From positions 1 to 9,016 of the forward strand of contig CALPVI020000051.1 of the NCBI GenBank assembly GCA_943326975.2: a DNA stretch of 9,016 nt, given 5' to 3'. Source of the DNA: Actinomyces viscosus. GTDB lineage: Bacteria > Bacteroidota > Bacteroidia > Flavobacteriales_D > Crocinitomicaceae. The position numbers were made by a program, and so were the translations under genes. Positions 1 through 7,251 of this stretch are shown here, piece after piece. Below the pieces are notes generated by a model. It saw only the letters and a program-made list of their open reading frames with translations. It made no database searches and was not told the DNA's origin. The number at the start of each line of letters is the position of its first letter. Position 1 is the first letter of the stretch.

Positions 1-289
1 AAAGTTGCCATTCTACAGCGAACATTGCTACCGAAAGTGGTCTATATATTCCATCATCTATTAAATAATATCCAACTCTATAATGATTTTGAAATATTGT
101 TGATATTCCCTTTAAACCTTTAGTAGTTATAGTATTTTCAGAAATTAAAGAAAAGTCATCTAATACATAATCATGATGAACCGTATTATAATATAAAATA
201 AAAGCTAATAAACTAACGATTATACCTAATACCCATTTTGTTTTGGTGTAAAACAATTTCTCTGAATTATCAGAAAGTTTGAATTTCAT
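1..289 (-). CDS. N-terminal fragment of a multi-pass membrane protein, GT-C / TMTC-like glycosyltransferase family (partial)
   Basis: An open frame starts with ATG at 289-287 and runs off the window edge, so only 96 residues are visible and the C-terminus is missing. Residues about 18-34 form a hydrophobic helix (WVLGIIVSLLAFILYY), preceded by a short, partly charged cytoplasmic tail. An extracytoplasmic loop follows, with an Asp pair (YVLDD, D44-D45), an SENTITTKG stretch and an IYRPLS motif (82-86). From memory, this order of helix, VLDD and YRPLS resembles Bacteroidota membrane proteins annotated as TPR-containing protein O-mannosyltransferase-like or TMTC-like enzymes. In GT-C enzymes the first-loop acidic residues are catalytic. 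It begins 16 bases after the stop of the preceding beta-barrel gene, so it is probably co-transcribed. The reading frame is well supported. The family call is moderate because the TPRs and most transmembrane helices lie outside the window. Confidence 0.6.
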   Translation of the reverse strand, partial: MKFKLSDNSEKLFYTKTKWVLGIIVSLLAFILYYNTVHHDYVLDDFSLISENTITTKGLKGISTIFQNHYRVGYYLIDDGIYRPLSVAMFAVEWQL

Positions 290-305
290 ATATTAGTCGC
301 TATGT

Positions 306-983
306 TTATTTTAAACGGTAATAAAGACCTAGATTTAAACCAAACGAATATAAATATCGATTTAGATCCGATTTTGTAATAGGGTTGATTGATTGACGGT
401 ATAAAAGTTCAGTTTTAAAATACCAATTTTCAGTAATATCTTGATTAATTCCAATATTTAAAATACTTGCAAAATTTATTTTAGAAAAATCTGAATTACC
501 AATAATTAAATCTCTTGATGAAGAATTTTCTTTCTGAATAAGTATTTTATTTGAAAGAAATATGTTAGTAGAAATTCCTGCTGATATATAAAACTTTGTT
601 TTATTTGTTGAAATGTTGTAATTTAACTTTAATGGTATATCAATGTAATTAATATGATCAATCGATTTTTTAATTGTAGGAATAACCTTCTCTTTTAATT
701 TTTCTCCTTTATCAGAATATAAAAAACCTGAAGAAATTGAAATTCTATTTGATAATGTATAATCGAAATTTATCCCTGTCGTGAAGCCTATTTTTGGAAT
801 TTCTAAAGTATCCATTTCGTTTTTCAACCATTTCATAGATTCTTTCGCTGATATAATTCTATAGCAGTAATCTGTTGAATAAGTACCTCCAATAGAAAAT
901 GATTTCATTTTTATTGAATCATTTTGTTGCGCAAAATGGAACATTGGCGTTAGAAGGATTATTAAAATAACTATTTTTTTCAT
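306..983 (-). CDS. PorT-like small outer-membrane beta-barrel protein
   Basis: The product has 225 residues. Residues 1-18 are a Sec signal peptide (MKKIVILIILLTPMFHFA, cut before QQ). The rest consists of alternating amphipathic strands typical of Bacteroidota 8-stranded outer-membrane beta-barrels. The most diagnostic part is YIDIPLKLNY (113-122), followed by a glycine-containing strand (FYISAGISTNIFLSN, 131-145), as in PorT-family proteins. It ends in a strand-like GLNLGLYYRLK. The frame stays open upstream to an ATG at 1235, but that longer version would overlap the FISUMP gene by more than 230 bases and bury the signal peptide, so I chose the ATG at 983. That start is 13 bases after the FISUMP stop, with no Shine-Dalgarno. 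Its function is unknown. PorT itself takes part in type IX secretion, but this family is large and the resemblance does not make this protein a T9SS component. Confidence 0.8.
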   Translation of the reverse strand: MKKIVILIILLTPMFHFAQQNDSIKMKSFSIGGTYSTDYCYRIISAKESMKWLKNEMDTLEIPKIGFTTGINFDYTLSNRISISSGFLYSDKGEKLKEKVIPTIKKSIDHINYIDIPLKLNYNISTNKTKFYISAGISTNIFLSNKILIQKENSSSRDLIIGNSDFSKINFASILNIGINQDITENWYFKTELLYRQSINPITKSDLNRYLYSFGLNLGLYYRLK

Positions 984-996
984 ATTATTTTTATAC

Positions 997-1713
997 TTAA
1001 TCTTTGATACATCGAATACTGAATCCATAATTTTTATACGTATATTGTCTATACACTCCTTTTTGCTGACTATCAATGTACCTATACCAAGCTTGGTTGT
1101 TTTTTTCTGTAGAAGTCCAGAAAAAAGCAGTATTAGATTGATTATTAATAGATCCGTTAAAAACTCTACATCCTGAAGGTATTGCATTGAATCCTTCTGA
1201 GCTTGTATAAATTTCTGTTGGATTAACCCATTCAATAGATGTTTTCATTAATAATAAGCCTTGATTTGAACCTCTCCAAGCCAAACCATTCGCTTCATTA
1301 TCGGACATTCCTAATGTTTTTTCTAAGGTTTTCCATTCTTCATCTGAAGGTATGTGCCATCCATTGGGAGCTATTTTTTTTGAATTAGATACAGCATTCC
1401 AATTGTACAACAATCCATAACGGGATTCAATTGAGCAATATGCACCTTCAGTAGATTTTTCCCATATAGTATCATTTCCAGTAATCGAAATTTCTTTTAG
1501 CACTGAACCATCTGAATATTTTTTCACTTTTAAATTTTCAGCCATCCACCACTGATTTCCAATTTTAACAGTTCTATAAATATTTCCATCTATATCTTGT
1601 AAAGTTCCTGTTTCATTTGGTGTTTTTTCATTTTTAATATCTTTTTTACAAGAAATAAAAAGAAAAAGAAATATTCCAAAAATATATTTAACTCTCATTG
1701 TAAATAATTTCAT
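997..1713 (-). CDS. FISUMP-domain lipoprotein (fibrobacter succinogenes major paralogous domain)
   Basis: The product has 238 residues. A hydrophobic signal segment (about 9-21) ends in LFIS-C22, a plausible lipobox, so the mature protein should be N-acylated at Cys22. A short linker leads into a nearly full-length FISUMP domain (about 38-237). It shows DIDGNIYRTVKIGNQWWMAE (40-59), YGLLYNWNAV (99-108), GWHIPSDEEW (118-127) and a terminal GFSIRCIKD. The domain is common in surface and secreted proteins of Bacteroidota and Fibrobacterota, and its biochemical role is not established. Residues after the cysteine (KKDIKNEK) are not the acidic run of known Bacteroidota lipoprotein surface-export signals, so the side of the outer membrane it faces is open. 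The ATG at 1713-1711 shares one base with the preceding TAA (TAATG), which suggests translational coupling. Met6 (ATG at 1698) is an alternative start with the same lipobox. Confidence 0.85.
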   Translation of the reverse strand: MKLFTMRVKYIFGIFLFLFISCKKDIKNEKTPNETGTLQDIDGNIYRTVKIGNQWWMAENLKVKKYSDGSVLKEISITGNDTIWEKSTEGAYCSIESRYGLLYNWNAVSNSKKIAPNGWHIPSDEEWKTLEKTLGMSDNEANGLAWRGSNQGLLLMKTSIEWVNPTEIYTSSEGFNAIPSGCRVFNGSINNQSNTAFFWTSTEKNNQAWYRYIDSQQKGVYRQYTYKNYGFSIRCIKD

Positions 1714-3038
1714 TAATTTTTCATAAATAATTTTGTTGCAGTCTTTCCTCCAGCATTTATTAGGATTGTATATAATCCATTATCAATTGAATTTAATTCA
1801 ATTTCTTCGTTCGATATAATAGTTGCATTTCCTAAAACCTTCTCTTTTAATACAATACCGTAGCTATTGATTACTTTGTAACTTAATTCAACAGACTCAC
1901 CTGATATTATATTTAAAATTAATTTCTCACTTGCGGGATTTGGATGAATGTCAAAATCGAATGAGTTACCTCTTTGAGAAGGACAAACAACCGAAATATC
2001 TCTATTTGCACAAGATCCAGGATAACAACATAATGATTCAATCATAAAATTTACTTTTGAATCATAATTACATGCCAATGAATCACTACAACCATATACT
2101 ATAGGAGTAATACATGCTCCTGGTAAGTTACAGATGAATGCCTTATCAAATTCTAAATAATCTGAGTTCGTACATCCACAAGAATAAGGATAATTCAAAT
2201 AAGAACTTACTTGTTCATCTGATTGAAGTAATGTATCATTTGATACGTATTTTAATGTTTTGAATGACCCATTTATAAAAGCTTCAATTTCAAGATTAAT
2301 TTTAAATTTCAATTCTCCTTTTGTTGTTAATTGGGCAATTAATACTTGGTTACTATCAGGGTTTATTCCTGATACACCTGAGTTTTGAAGTGTGAAATTG
2401 GTGCTTGAAAAGTTCTTTTTAGGAACCAATGATCCAAATATGGTACTATCATTTCCGGTAGCAAAATCTTTAATACCATTGTCTAACCATGAATCAGGTA
2501 TAATTGTCATACTCCCCATACCATCAGCATATGTAAGAGGTAAACCAATTAATAAATTATTGTTAGTCAATAATCCTTCTGGAATATTATCACTTCCACC
2601 ATCATTATTAAGACCACCTATAAATGACCCATCTAAATCTTGATTTTTTAATACACCAAAATAAGTTTTATTACCTTGTTTTTTTGTTGTTTGTCCTAAA
2701 GTTAACCAGCTATCAAGTGCAACTGTATTTTCATTATATCTTGTTTTAACAAAATCTTTTGCAAATGTTTGTCCATCTAAATTATTAAAAAAATAATCTG
2801 TACTTGAAATAGAAAATGGGTGATCATTATTTCCATATATTTTTTTCAATTTACTTCCAGGAAGCATATCGATATAAATTCTATACGTAGTAGAACCTGC
2901 TGTTAATTTTCCTCCAATTGTATCTGTAGAATCAGCATTATTTGAAATATAATATGTTTCTACTATTACTTTTTCAAGCTGAGCAAATGATGTTGAAGCA
3001 AACAACAATAAAGCGAATATGAATAAATAATTTTTCAT
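1713..3038 (-). CDS. Secreted T9SS type A sorting-domain protein with cysteine-rich module (paralogue P1)
   Basis: The product has 441 residues. A signal peptide spans 1-19 (…STSFA, cut before Q20). Residues about 21-266 form a domain shared with the proteins at 6137-7246 and 7252-8097. Anchor motifs are LEKVIVETYYIS (21-32), STTYRIYIDMLPG (49-61), ALDSWLTLG (107-115), DLDGS (134-138) and VLIAQLTTKGELKFKINLEI (232-251). Unlike its paralogues it then has a module with ten cysteines between 287 and 352, including GCSDSLACNYD (316-326). This matches the GCxDxxACNY repeat seen in many secreted Bacteroidota proteins. Residues 361-441 (FDIHPNPASEKLILNI … GLYTILI … KLFMKN) are a T9SS type A sorting domain, so the protein should cross the outer membrane and be cleaved or attached at the surface. 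It lies 17 bases after the TonB-dependent receptor and overlaps the next start by one base. I recognise no enzyme motif. Confidence 0.88.
   Translation of the reverse strand: MKNYLFIFALLLFASTSFAQLEKVIVETYYISNNADSTDTIGGKLTAGSTTYRIYIDMLPGSKLKKIYGNNDHPFSISSTDYFFNNLDGQTFAKDFVKTRYNENTVALDSWLTLGQTTKKQGNKTYFGVLKNQDLDGSFIGGLNNDGGSDNIPEGLLTNNNLLIGLPLTYADGMGSMTIIPDSWLDNGIKDFATGNDSTIFGSLVPKKNFSSTNFTLQNSGVSGINPDSNQVLIAQLTTKGELKFKINLEIEAFINGSFKTLKYVSNDTLLQSDEQVSSYLNYPYSCGCTNSDYLEFDKAFICNLPGACITPIVYGCSDSLACNYDSKVNFMIESLCCYPGSCANRDISVVCPSQRGNSFDFDIHPNPASEKLILNIISGESVELSYKVINSYGIVLKEKVLGNATIISNEEIELNSIDNGLYTILINAGGKTATKLFMKN
1716..1958 (-). other. T9SS type A C-terminal sorting domain of P1
   Basis: This encodes residues 361-441 of the 441-aa protein. 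It begins with the typical HPNPAS strand, contains a mid-domain NSYGIVL segment and a GLYTILI strand, and ends in KLFMKN with basic residues at the terminus. These are the usual features of the type A sorting domain recognised by the type IX secretion machinery. Confidence 0.85.
1959..2192 (-). other. Cysteine-rich module of P1 (ten Cys in 66 residues)
   Basis: This encodes residues 283-360. Cysteines fall at 287, 289, 303, 309, 317, 323, 337, 338, 343 and 352. The central GCSDSLACNYDSKV with a later CCYPGSC resembles the GCxDxxACNYxxxA…GSC repeat of secreted Bacteroidota proteins. The even number of cysteines in an exported protein suggests five disulfides, though this is inferred. The other two paralogues have no equivalent segment. 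Confidence 0.7.
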
Positions 3039-3055
3039 TTAGAATTAATTTAAAA

Positions 3056-6000
3056 TTAAATTTTATAAGAAATACTTAGGTTGAAATTAGTACCATATCT
3101 GAAACTATCGTAATCAACCCAGCTATTTGGTAATTTGTATGCTCTTCTAACTTTGGCATTTAAAATATCTCTTATTGTAATGCTTGTGTTAAAGTGTTTA
3201 CCAAGTGATTTAGTTATTTTAAAATCAATTGTATTTCTAGGCATTTCGTAAACATCAGGTCTTCCTTTTACAATTCCTGTTATAACTAATCTTGGCCCTT
3301 GAACATTATAGCTAATTGTTGCTGTCAATCCTAAACTATCTGCTTTATACATTAATAAAGCATTTATTATGTAAGGAGCTTGACCTAACATAGAACGATT
3401 AACCGTATCAATTGGTGTTGAAATTTTCTCACCATTTACGTATTTTACATCTTTTCTAATAAATACAGAATTTGATTTTACAAATGTCACGTTAGTTCTA
3501 AATTCAAACTGTTTTGAAATTGATTTATTAATTTCAAATTCGATTCCTTTTACATTTGATTTATCAATATTTTGCCAACTAATAGCACCGCTTTCAAATC
3601 CCATTTCAATATGATTTTTGAAATCTTTATAAAATAAACTTACCGAAACATTATCTCCATTTTTAAAATAGGATTCTGCACGTATATCAAAGTTTTTAAT
3701 TTGTACAGTTTTTAAGTCAGAATTACCATGAATTAATGTTCTATATTCATTATCATAAACAGCTGCATCATTTAATTCACGAATACTAGGCCTAGCAACG
3801 GTTTGACTATAATTAAATCTTAAATTAGTTTTAGCAATTTGAATCTTTTTAAGTTTATATATAATATTTAAACTTGGTAAATAATTCACTTCATTAATAT
3901 TAGCTGCATTTACACTATTTTGAAGCCCAAATCCATTCCCTCTTCTTGGGTCATTTTTTGCATATCCTAGACGATAATAATCGTTAATATCTGTAAATAT
4001 TTTTGCTTGTTCTACTCTTAAGCCCCCAGAAAATCGTATAGATGATTTAAGTTCGTAATCAATCATAGCAAATGCCGCTTTAATACTACTGTAACCAAAT
4101 GAATGATTATAAGCAGCATTGTTTTCATCGTAATAATAATCAACTTTTCCATTTGTCATTATAAATCGATTAGCATTAAGGAATTCATCAATATTTTCAT
4201 TCGTTGGGCTAGGATGTGCTCCATTTCCTTCTACAATAGAAAAATCTTCAATGTCTGATTTACGATCATTACGTTGGTATGCACCACCAAATTTTACTTT
4301 TCTAACTAATTTTTCTGTTGCATTTATTAAAGGAAATTCAGCTGAAAGTCTTGAATCAAATATATTTTCTGATAAATATCTATAAAAACGATGAACACCA
4401 TCACCTACAGTTGGTCCGAACTGAAATATACTTCTTATGTTATTATCAATAACATACGCATATTGAATTACTTTAAAATCTGGAGCTATACTATTACCTT
4501 GTGTATAAGATGAATGAAAATCAATTTTCATTTTTGCCTTAGCAATGTAATGTTCAGTTTTAAACTGATAAATTTTTTGTTTACGTTGTTCGTAAAAAAA
4601 TAAGTTTTGTGTTCTACCATCTTGAGGTCCAACAGCATTTGATGGTATTGAAGTAGCAAAGTTTCCTACATCATTTGTTCCGCTATAATTAGGCATAAAC
4701 ATGAACGAGACTTTATTTTTATCATTCAATTTATATGCTAAATTTATCAAAGTACTCCAAGTATTTATTTCCTTACTAACTTTTGCTGAATCCCGAACAT
4801 CAAATGGATAATTTAATTGTTCTGCTCCAACTCTTTGAGAAATTCCATTTGGGTCATATCTAATTGAACTAGCATATCTAAAGCCAATTATATAACCTAA
4901 TGGTTTTCCAAATAATTTGACTTGATCACCAATACTAAAACTTTGTGTATTATTTAAAGGTGCTTTTCTTCTGACAATGTTCCAGTTATGTGCAAATCCA
5001 TTATTATAATCTGAACCTTCAGGATTAATTAATCTCTCTGCTTGATTTTTATATGAACTATTATAAAGGTTAATTGCATTATTTACTGCTGTAGGATCAT
5101 TAATTAAAGCTCTTGGGAGTATTCCTAATTCAACTAAACCTAATTTATAGTATGTATTTCCCTCAGTTGTTCCATCAATCCACCCATTGATTCCCATCCC
5201 ATTAAAGTAGTTTCCTAAACCTAAAGCAACCATTTCTTGATAAGTTGATGGGTTTAGAATTGGAGAATTAATTGGAGAATCTTTTCTATTTCTTAATCCA
5301 TTGTCAAATCCTAACCAATCGGTTGAACTTCTTTGAGAACTTACTATATCCTTGAAAGTTGATTGGTTATTATATCCAAATTGACTTTCTACATTTACTT
5401 GCAGTTTGTCAGGATAATCTTTTGTGTCAACTGAAATATATGCTCCTGTCCAATCTCCCGGTAAATCAGGGCTAGCAGTTTTTGTTATAACTATGTTATC
5501 GACCAAACTCGCAGGAAAAATATCAAGTTTAATATTATTTGTTAACGGGTCTAATGTAGGTATTCTAGATCCATTTAATGTTGTTTTAACATATCTATCT
5601 CCAATTCCCCTCACTGTTATAAAGCCACCATTTGTTGAAACGCCAGATACTCTAGCTACTGCTGAAGCAATAGTAGGATCACCTGTTTTTTTCATTGTTT
5701 CGGCAGAAATAAAATCTAATGTTGTAGCTGAATTTATTTTAATTCGCTCCATATATCCATCATTTGATCTTATTTGTTTAGCAACTACTTTTAATTCCTC
5801 TAATTCTGTTTTAATAGGTGAAATAATAAAATCTTTAATTACAATTTCATTATTTTTTAATTGAACTCCTTCGTAAATTGTATCGTATCCAATGTAGGAA
5901 ACAACTAATGTTAAATAATTTGAAGTATTGATATTCAAATTGTAATTTCCATCAAAATCACTTAGAGCTCCTGTCTTTTTATCATTTTGTGGGTAAATTT

Positions 6001-6118
6001 GTACATCAAGAACAGGCAAGCCATTTTCATCTGTAACTTTTCCTCTAACAATCCCCTGACTCCATGATAAAATTGTTGTCATTAAAATAATGACAACAAT
6101 TAATATTTTTTTTTTCAT
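3056..6118 (-). CDS. TonB-dependent outer-membrane receptor with N-terminal carboxypeptidase-regulatory-like domain
   Basis: The product has 1020 residues. Residues 1-20 are a signal peptide (…LSWS, cut before Q21). Residues about 22-100 are a carboxypeptidase D regulatory-like beta-sandwich (GIVRGKVTDENGLPV, FDGNYNL), usual in Bacteroidota receptors. A possible TonB-box segment (LEELKVVAK, 106-114) precedes the plug domain (about 120-232), which contains VRGIGDRYVKTTLNG (169-183), LDIFPASLVDNIVITKT (198-214) and SPDLPGDWTGAYISVDTKDY (216-235). The remainder is a 22-strand-type barrel ending NLSISYKI. The RGxGDRY and PDLPGD signatures place it in a non-SusC group of Bacteroidota receptors, and no SusD gene is adjacent. 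Such receptors import ligands across the outer membrane using TonB-ExbBD energy. The substrate cannot be read from the sequence. It sits 18 bases after P2 and 17 bases before P1, so it is probably co-expressed with both. A perfect hairpin lies within its signal-peptide codons. Confidence 0.93.
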   Translation of the reverse strand: MKKKILIVVIILMTTILSWSQGIVRGKVTDENGLPVLDVQIYPQNDKKTGALSDFDGNYNLNINTSNYLTLVVSYIGYDTIYEGVQLKNNEIVIKDFIISPIKTELEELKVVAKQIRSNDGYMERIKINSATTLDFISAETMKKTGDPTIASAVARVSGVSTNGGFITVRGIGDRYVKTTLNGSRIPTLDPLTNNIKLDIFPASLVDNIVITKTASPDLPGDWTGAYISVDTKDYPDKLQVNVESQFGYNNQSTFKDIVSSQRSSTDWLGFDNGLRNRKDSPINSPILNPSTYQEMVALGLGNYFNGMGINGWIDGTTEGNTYYKLGLVELGILPRALINDPTAVNNAINLYNSSYKNQAERLINPEGSDYNNGFAHNWNIVRRKAPLNNTQSFSIGDQVKLFGKPLGYIIGFRYASSIRYDPNGISQRVGAEQLNYPFDVRDSAKVSKEINTWSTLINLAYKLNDKNKVSFMFMPNYSGTNDVGNFATSIPSNAVGPQDGRTQNLFFYEQRKQKIYQFKTEHYIAKAKMKIDFHSSYTQGNSIAPDFKVIQYAYVIDNNIRSIFQFGPTVGDGVHRFYRYLSENIFDSRLSAEFPLINATEKLVRKVKFGGAYQRNDRKSDIEDFSIVEGNGAHPSPTNENIDEFLNANRFIMTNGKVDYYYDENNAAYNHSFGYSSIKAAFAMIDYELKSSIRFSGGLRVEQAKIFTDINDYYRLGYAKNDPRRGNGFGLQNSVNAANINEVNYLPSLNIIYKLKKIQIAKTNLRFNYSQTVARPSIRELNDAAVYDNEYRTLIHGNSDLKTVQIKNFDIRAESYFKNGDNVSVSLFYKDFKNHIEMGFESGAISWQNIDKSNVKGIEFEINKSISKQFEFRTNVTFVKSNSVFIRKDVKYVNGEKISTPIDTVNRSMLGQAPYIINALLMYKADSLGLTATISYNVQGPRLVITGIVKGRPDVYEMPRNTIDFKITKSLGKHFNTSITIRDILNAKVRRAYKLPNSWVDYDSFRYGTNFNLSISYKI
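6071..6101 (-). repeat. Perfect 14-bp hairpin inside the receptor's signal-peptide codons
   Basis: Bases 6071-6084 and 6088-6101 are exact reverse complements separated by three bases. In the receptor mRNA this gives a 14-bp stem with a UUU loop at coding nucleotides 18-48 (codons 6-16), just beyond the usual footprint of an initiating ribosome. On the mRNA strand no U-run follows it, so it is not an ordinary terminator for this operon. A role in translation initiation or in differential mRNA stability between P2 and the receptor is inferred only. Confidence 0.6.
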
Positions 6119-6136
6119 TTAATGTATGCTAAGAAA

Positions 6137-7246
6137 TTATTGTTTAATTATTTTAAAAGTCGAATTTTTAGCGTTTATATTAACATTTACAAAGTAAATA
6201 CCACTTGGTAAATTGCTTGTTTCAACCTTTTGAACGTGATCAGAATTTATAACATTTAATTTTTCAACTATAATTGATTTTCCTGTAATGTCATGAATTG
6301 AATAATAATTATTTTGGTTATCATTAATTTCATTTTTCACAGAAATTACAAAAGCATCTTTTACTGGATTAGGGTAAATGTTAATGTCATTATTTCCATT
6401 AATTATTTCAGTAATATCTGCATTACCACCACCATTATTTACAAATGAAGTATATATTAAACTAGTATCAGTAAGTTGACCACTCAATGGATTTGACGCA
6501 ACGTAAATTTCACTTCCTCCTGAGACTGGTGTAGCTATTTGAAGATTCAATTCAAAACTAAAAATCCCATCAGTAGTAAACTGCCCAAGTAATATCATAT
6601 TACTTGCGGTAACTCCTGAAACAAAAGGTAATGCAGCAATCGCCCCATTTTTAATTTCAAAAGTATCACCTGGTGTTTGATCAAAAATATCTAATTCACT
6701 TGAAATACCTAATACGTTTGGGGTGATAGGAGCACCTGGCATCATTCCGTCTTGAGCATTTGTACCATTTATTGGAATGCCCATTTCTATTGAATTATTA
6801 GCTAAAATTGATTGATTATTTCCAATTGAACCATCCGTATCTTCTGATTTTAATACTCCCATTTTACCTGAAGCAACTCCACCTACTGAAAACCAAGAAT
6901 CAATTAATGTTGTATTTTTCTTTGTATTATTTACAGTTGTACCTTGAGAAAAAGTAGAACCATTATTTGGATCATTATAAAAATCAGTTGTAGTATTAAC
7001 TTTTAAAGTATGGTCTGCATCTCCAAATAGTTGAATAAATTTATATCCATCCAATAAATCAGCATAAACTCTGTAAGTAACAGATCCAACTCTTAACGGT
7101 GAAACAGCTCCATTATCTGCAGCATTTGTTGAATCTGCTAAATTAGAAACATAATATTTTTCAACTACTATTTTTTCTAAACCATTTTGAGCAAGCAAAG
7201 TTGTTCCCGATAATAATATACCAACTAAAAAAGTAATTTTTTTCAT
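6137..7246 (-). CDS. Secreted T9SS type A sorting-domain protein (paralogue P2)
   Basis: The product has 369 residues. A signal peptide spans 1-19 (…TTLLA, cut before Q20). Residues about 21-256 are the domain shared with P1 and P3: GLEKIVVEKYYVS (22-34), VGSVTYRVYADLLDGY (53-68), LIDSWFSVGG (114-123), EDTDGS (135-140), KNGAIA (199-204) and GQFTTDGIFSFELNLQI (221-237). A short Gly/Asn-rich linker (NNGGGNADITEIINGNND) leads to a T9SS type A sorting domain at 287-369 (INIYPNPVKDAFVISV … SGIYFVNVNINAKNSTFKIIKQ). It should therefore be exported to or through the cell surface. There are no cysteines and no catalytic motif that I recognise. It starts 5 bases after P3 and ends 18 bases before the receptor, so it appears co-transcribed with both. 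The leader is A-rich with no Shine-Dalgarno, as is usual in this phylum. The molecular function is unknown; surface ligand binding for the receptor is a guess from context. Confidence 0.87.
   Translation of the reverse strand: MKKITFLVGILLSGTTLLAQNGLEKIVVEKYYVSNLADSTNAADNGAVSPLRVGSVTYRVYADLLDGYKFIQLFGDADHTLKVNTTTDFYNDPNNGSTFSQGTTVNNTKKNTTLIDSWFSVGGVASGKMGVLKSEDTDGSIGNNQSILANNSIEMGIPINGTNAQDGMMPGAPITPNVLGISSELDIFDQTPGDTFEIKNGAIAALPFVSGVTASNMILLGQFTTDGIFSFELNLQIATPVSGGSEIYVASNPLSGQLTDTSLIYTSFVNNGGGNADITEIINGNNDINIYPNPVKDAFVISVKNEINDNQNNYYSIHDITGKSIIVEKLNVINSDHVQKVETSNLPSGIYFVNVNINAKNSTFKIIKQ
6140..6388 (-). other. T9SS type A C-terminal sorting domain of P2
   Basis: This encodes residues 287-369. 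It opens with INIYPNPVKDAFVIS, has a central HDITGKSI strand, continues through LPSGIYFVNV and ends STFKIIKQ. These are the standard features of the type A sorting domain, including the PNP opening and the basic C-terminal end. Confidence 0.9.
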
Positions 7247-7251
7247 TTTTT

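Noticed and set aside
306..1235. A longer 309-codon version of the outer-membrane beta-barrel gene starting at 1235
   Set aside because: It would overlap the well-supported FISUMP gene by over 230 bases and place a clear signal peptide at residue 85. The ATG at 983 explains everything.
2392..2643. Plus-strand open frame of 83 codons
   Set aside because: It lies entirely antisense to P1, whose domain structure is clear, and its translation resembles no known protein.
5424..5864. Plus-strand open frame of 146 codons
   Set aside because: It is antisense to the receptor's plug and N-terminal domain, which carry strong family motifs. It is a shadow of conserved codons.
6071..6115. A plus-strand intrinsic terminator (14-bp stem followed after 4 bases by ten T)
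   Set aside because: There is no plus-strand gene for it to end. The T-run is the complement of the receptor's AAA-rich lysine codons and the stem is mostly A-T. It may still stop antisense transcripts, but I cannot support that.
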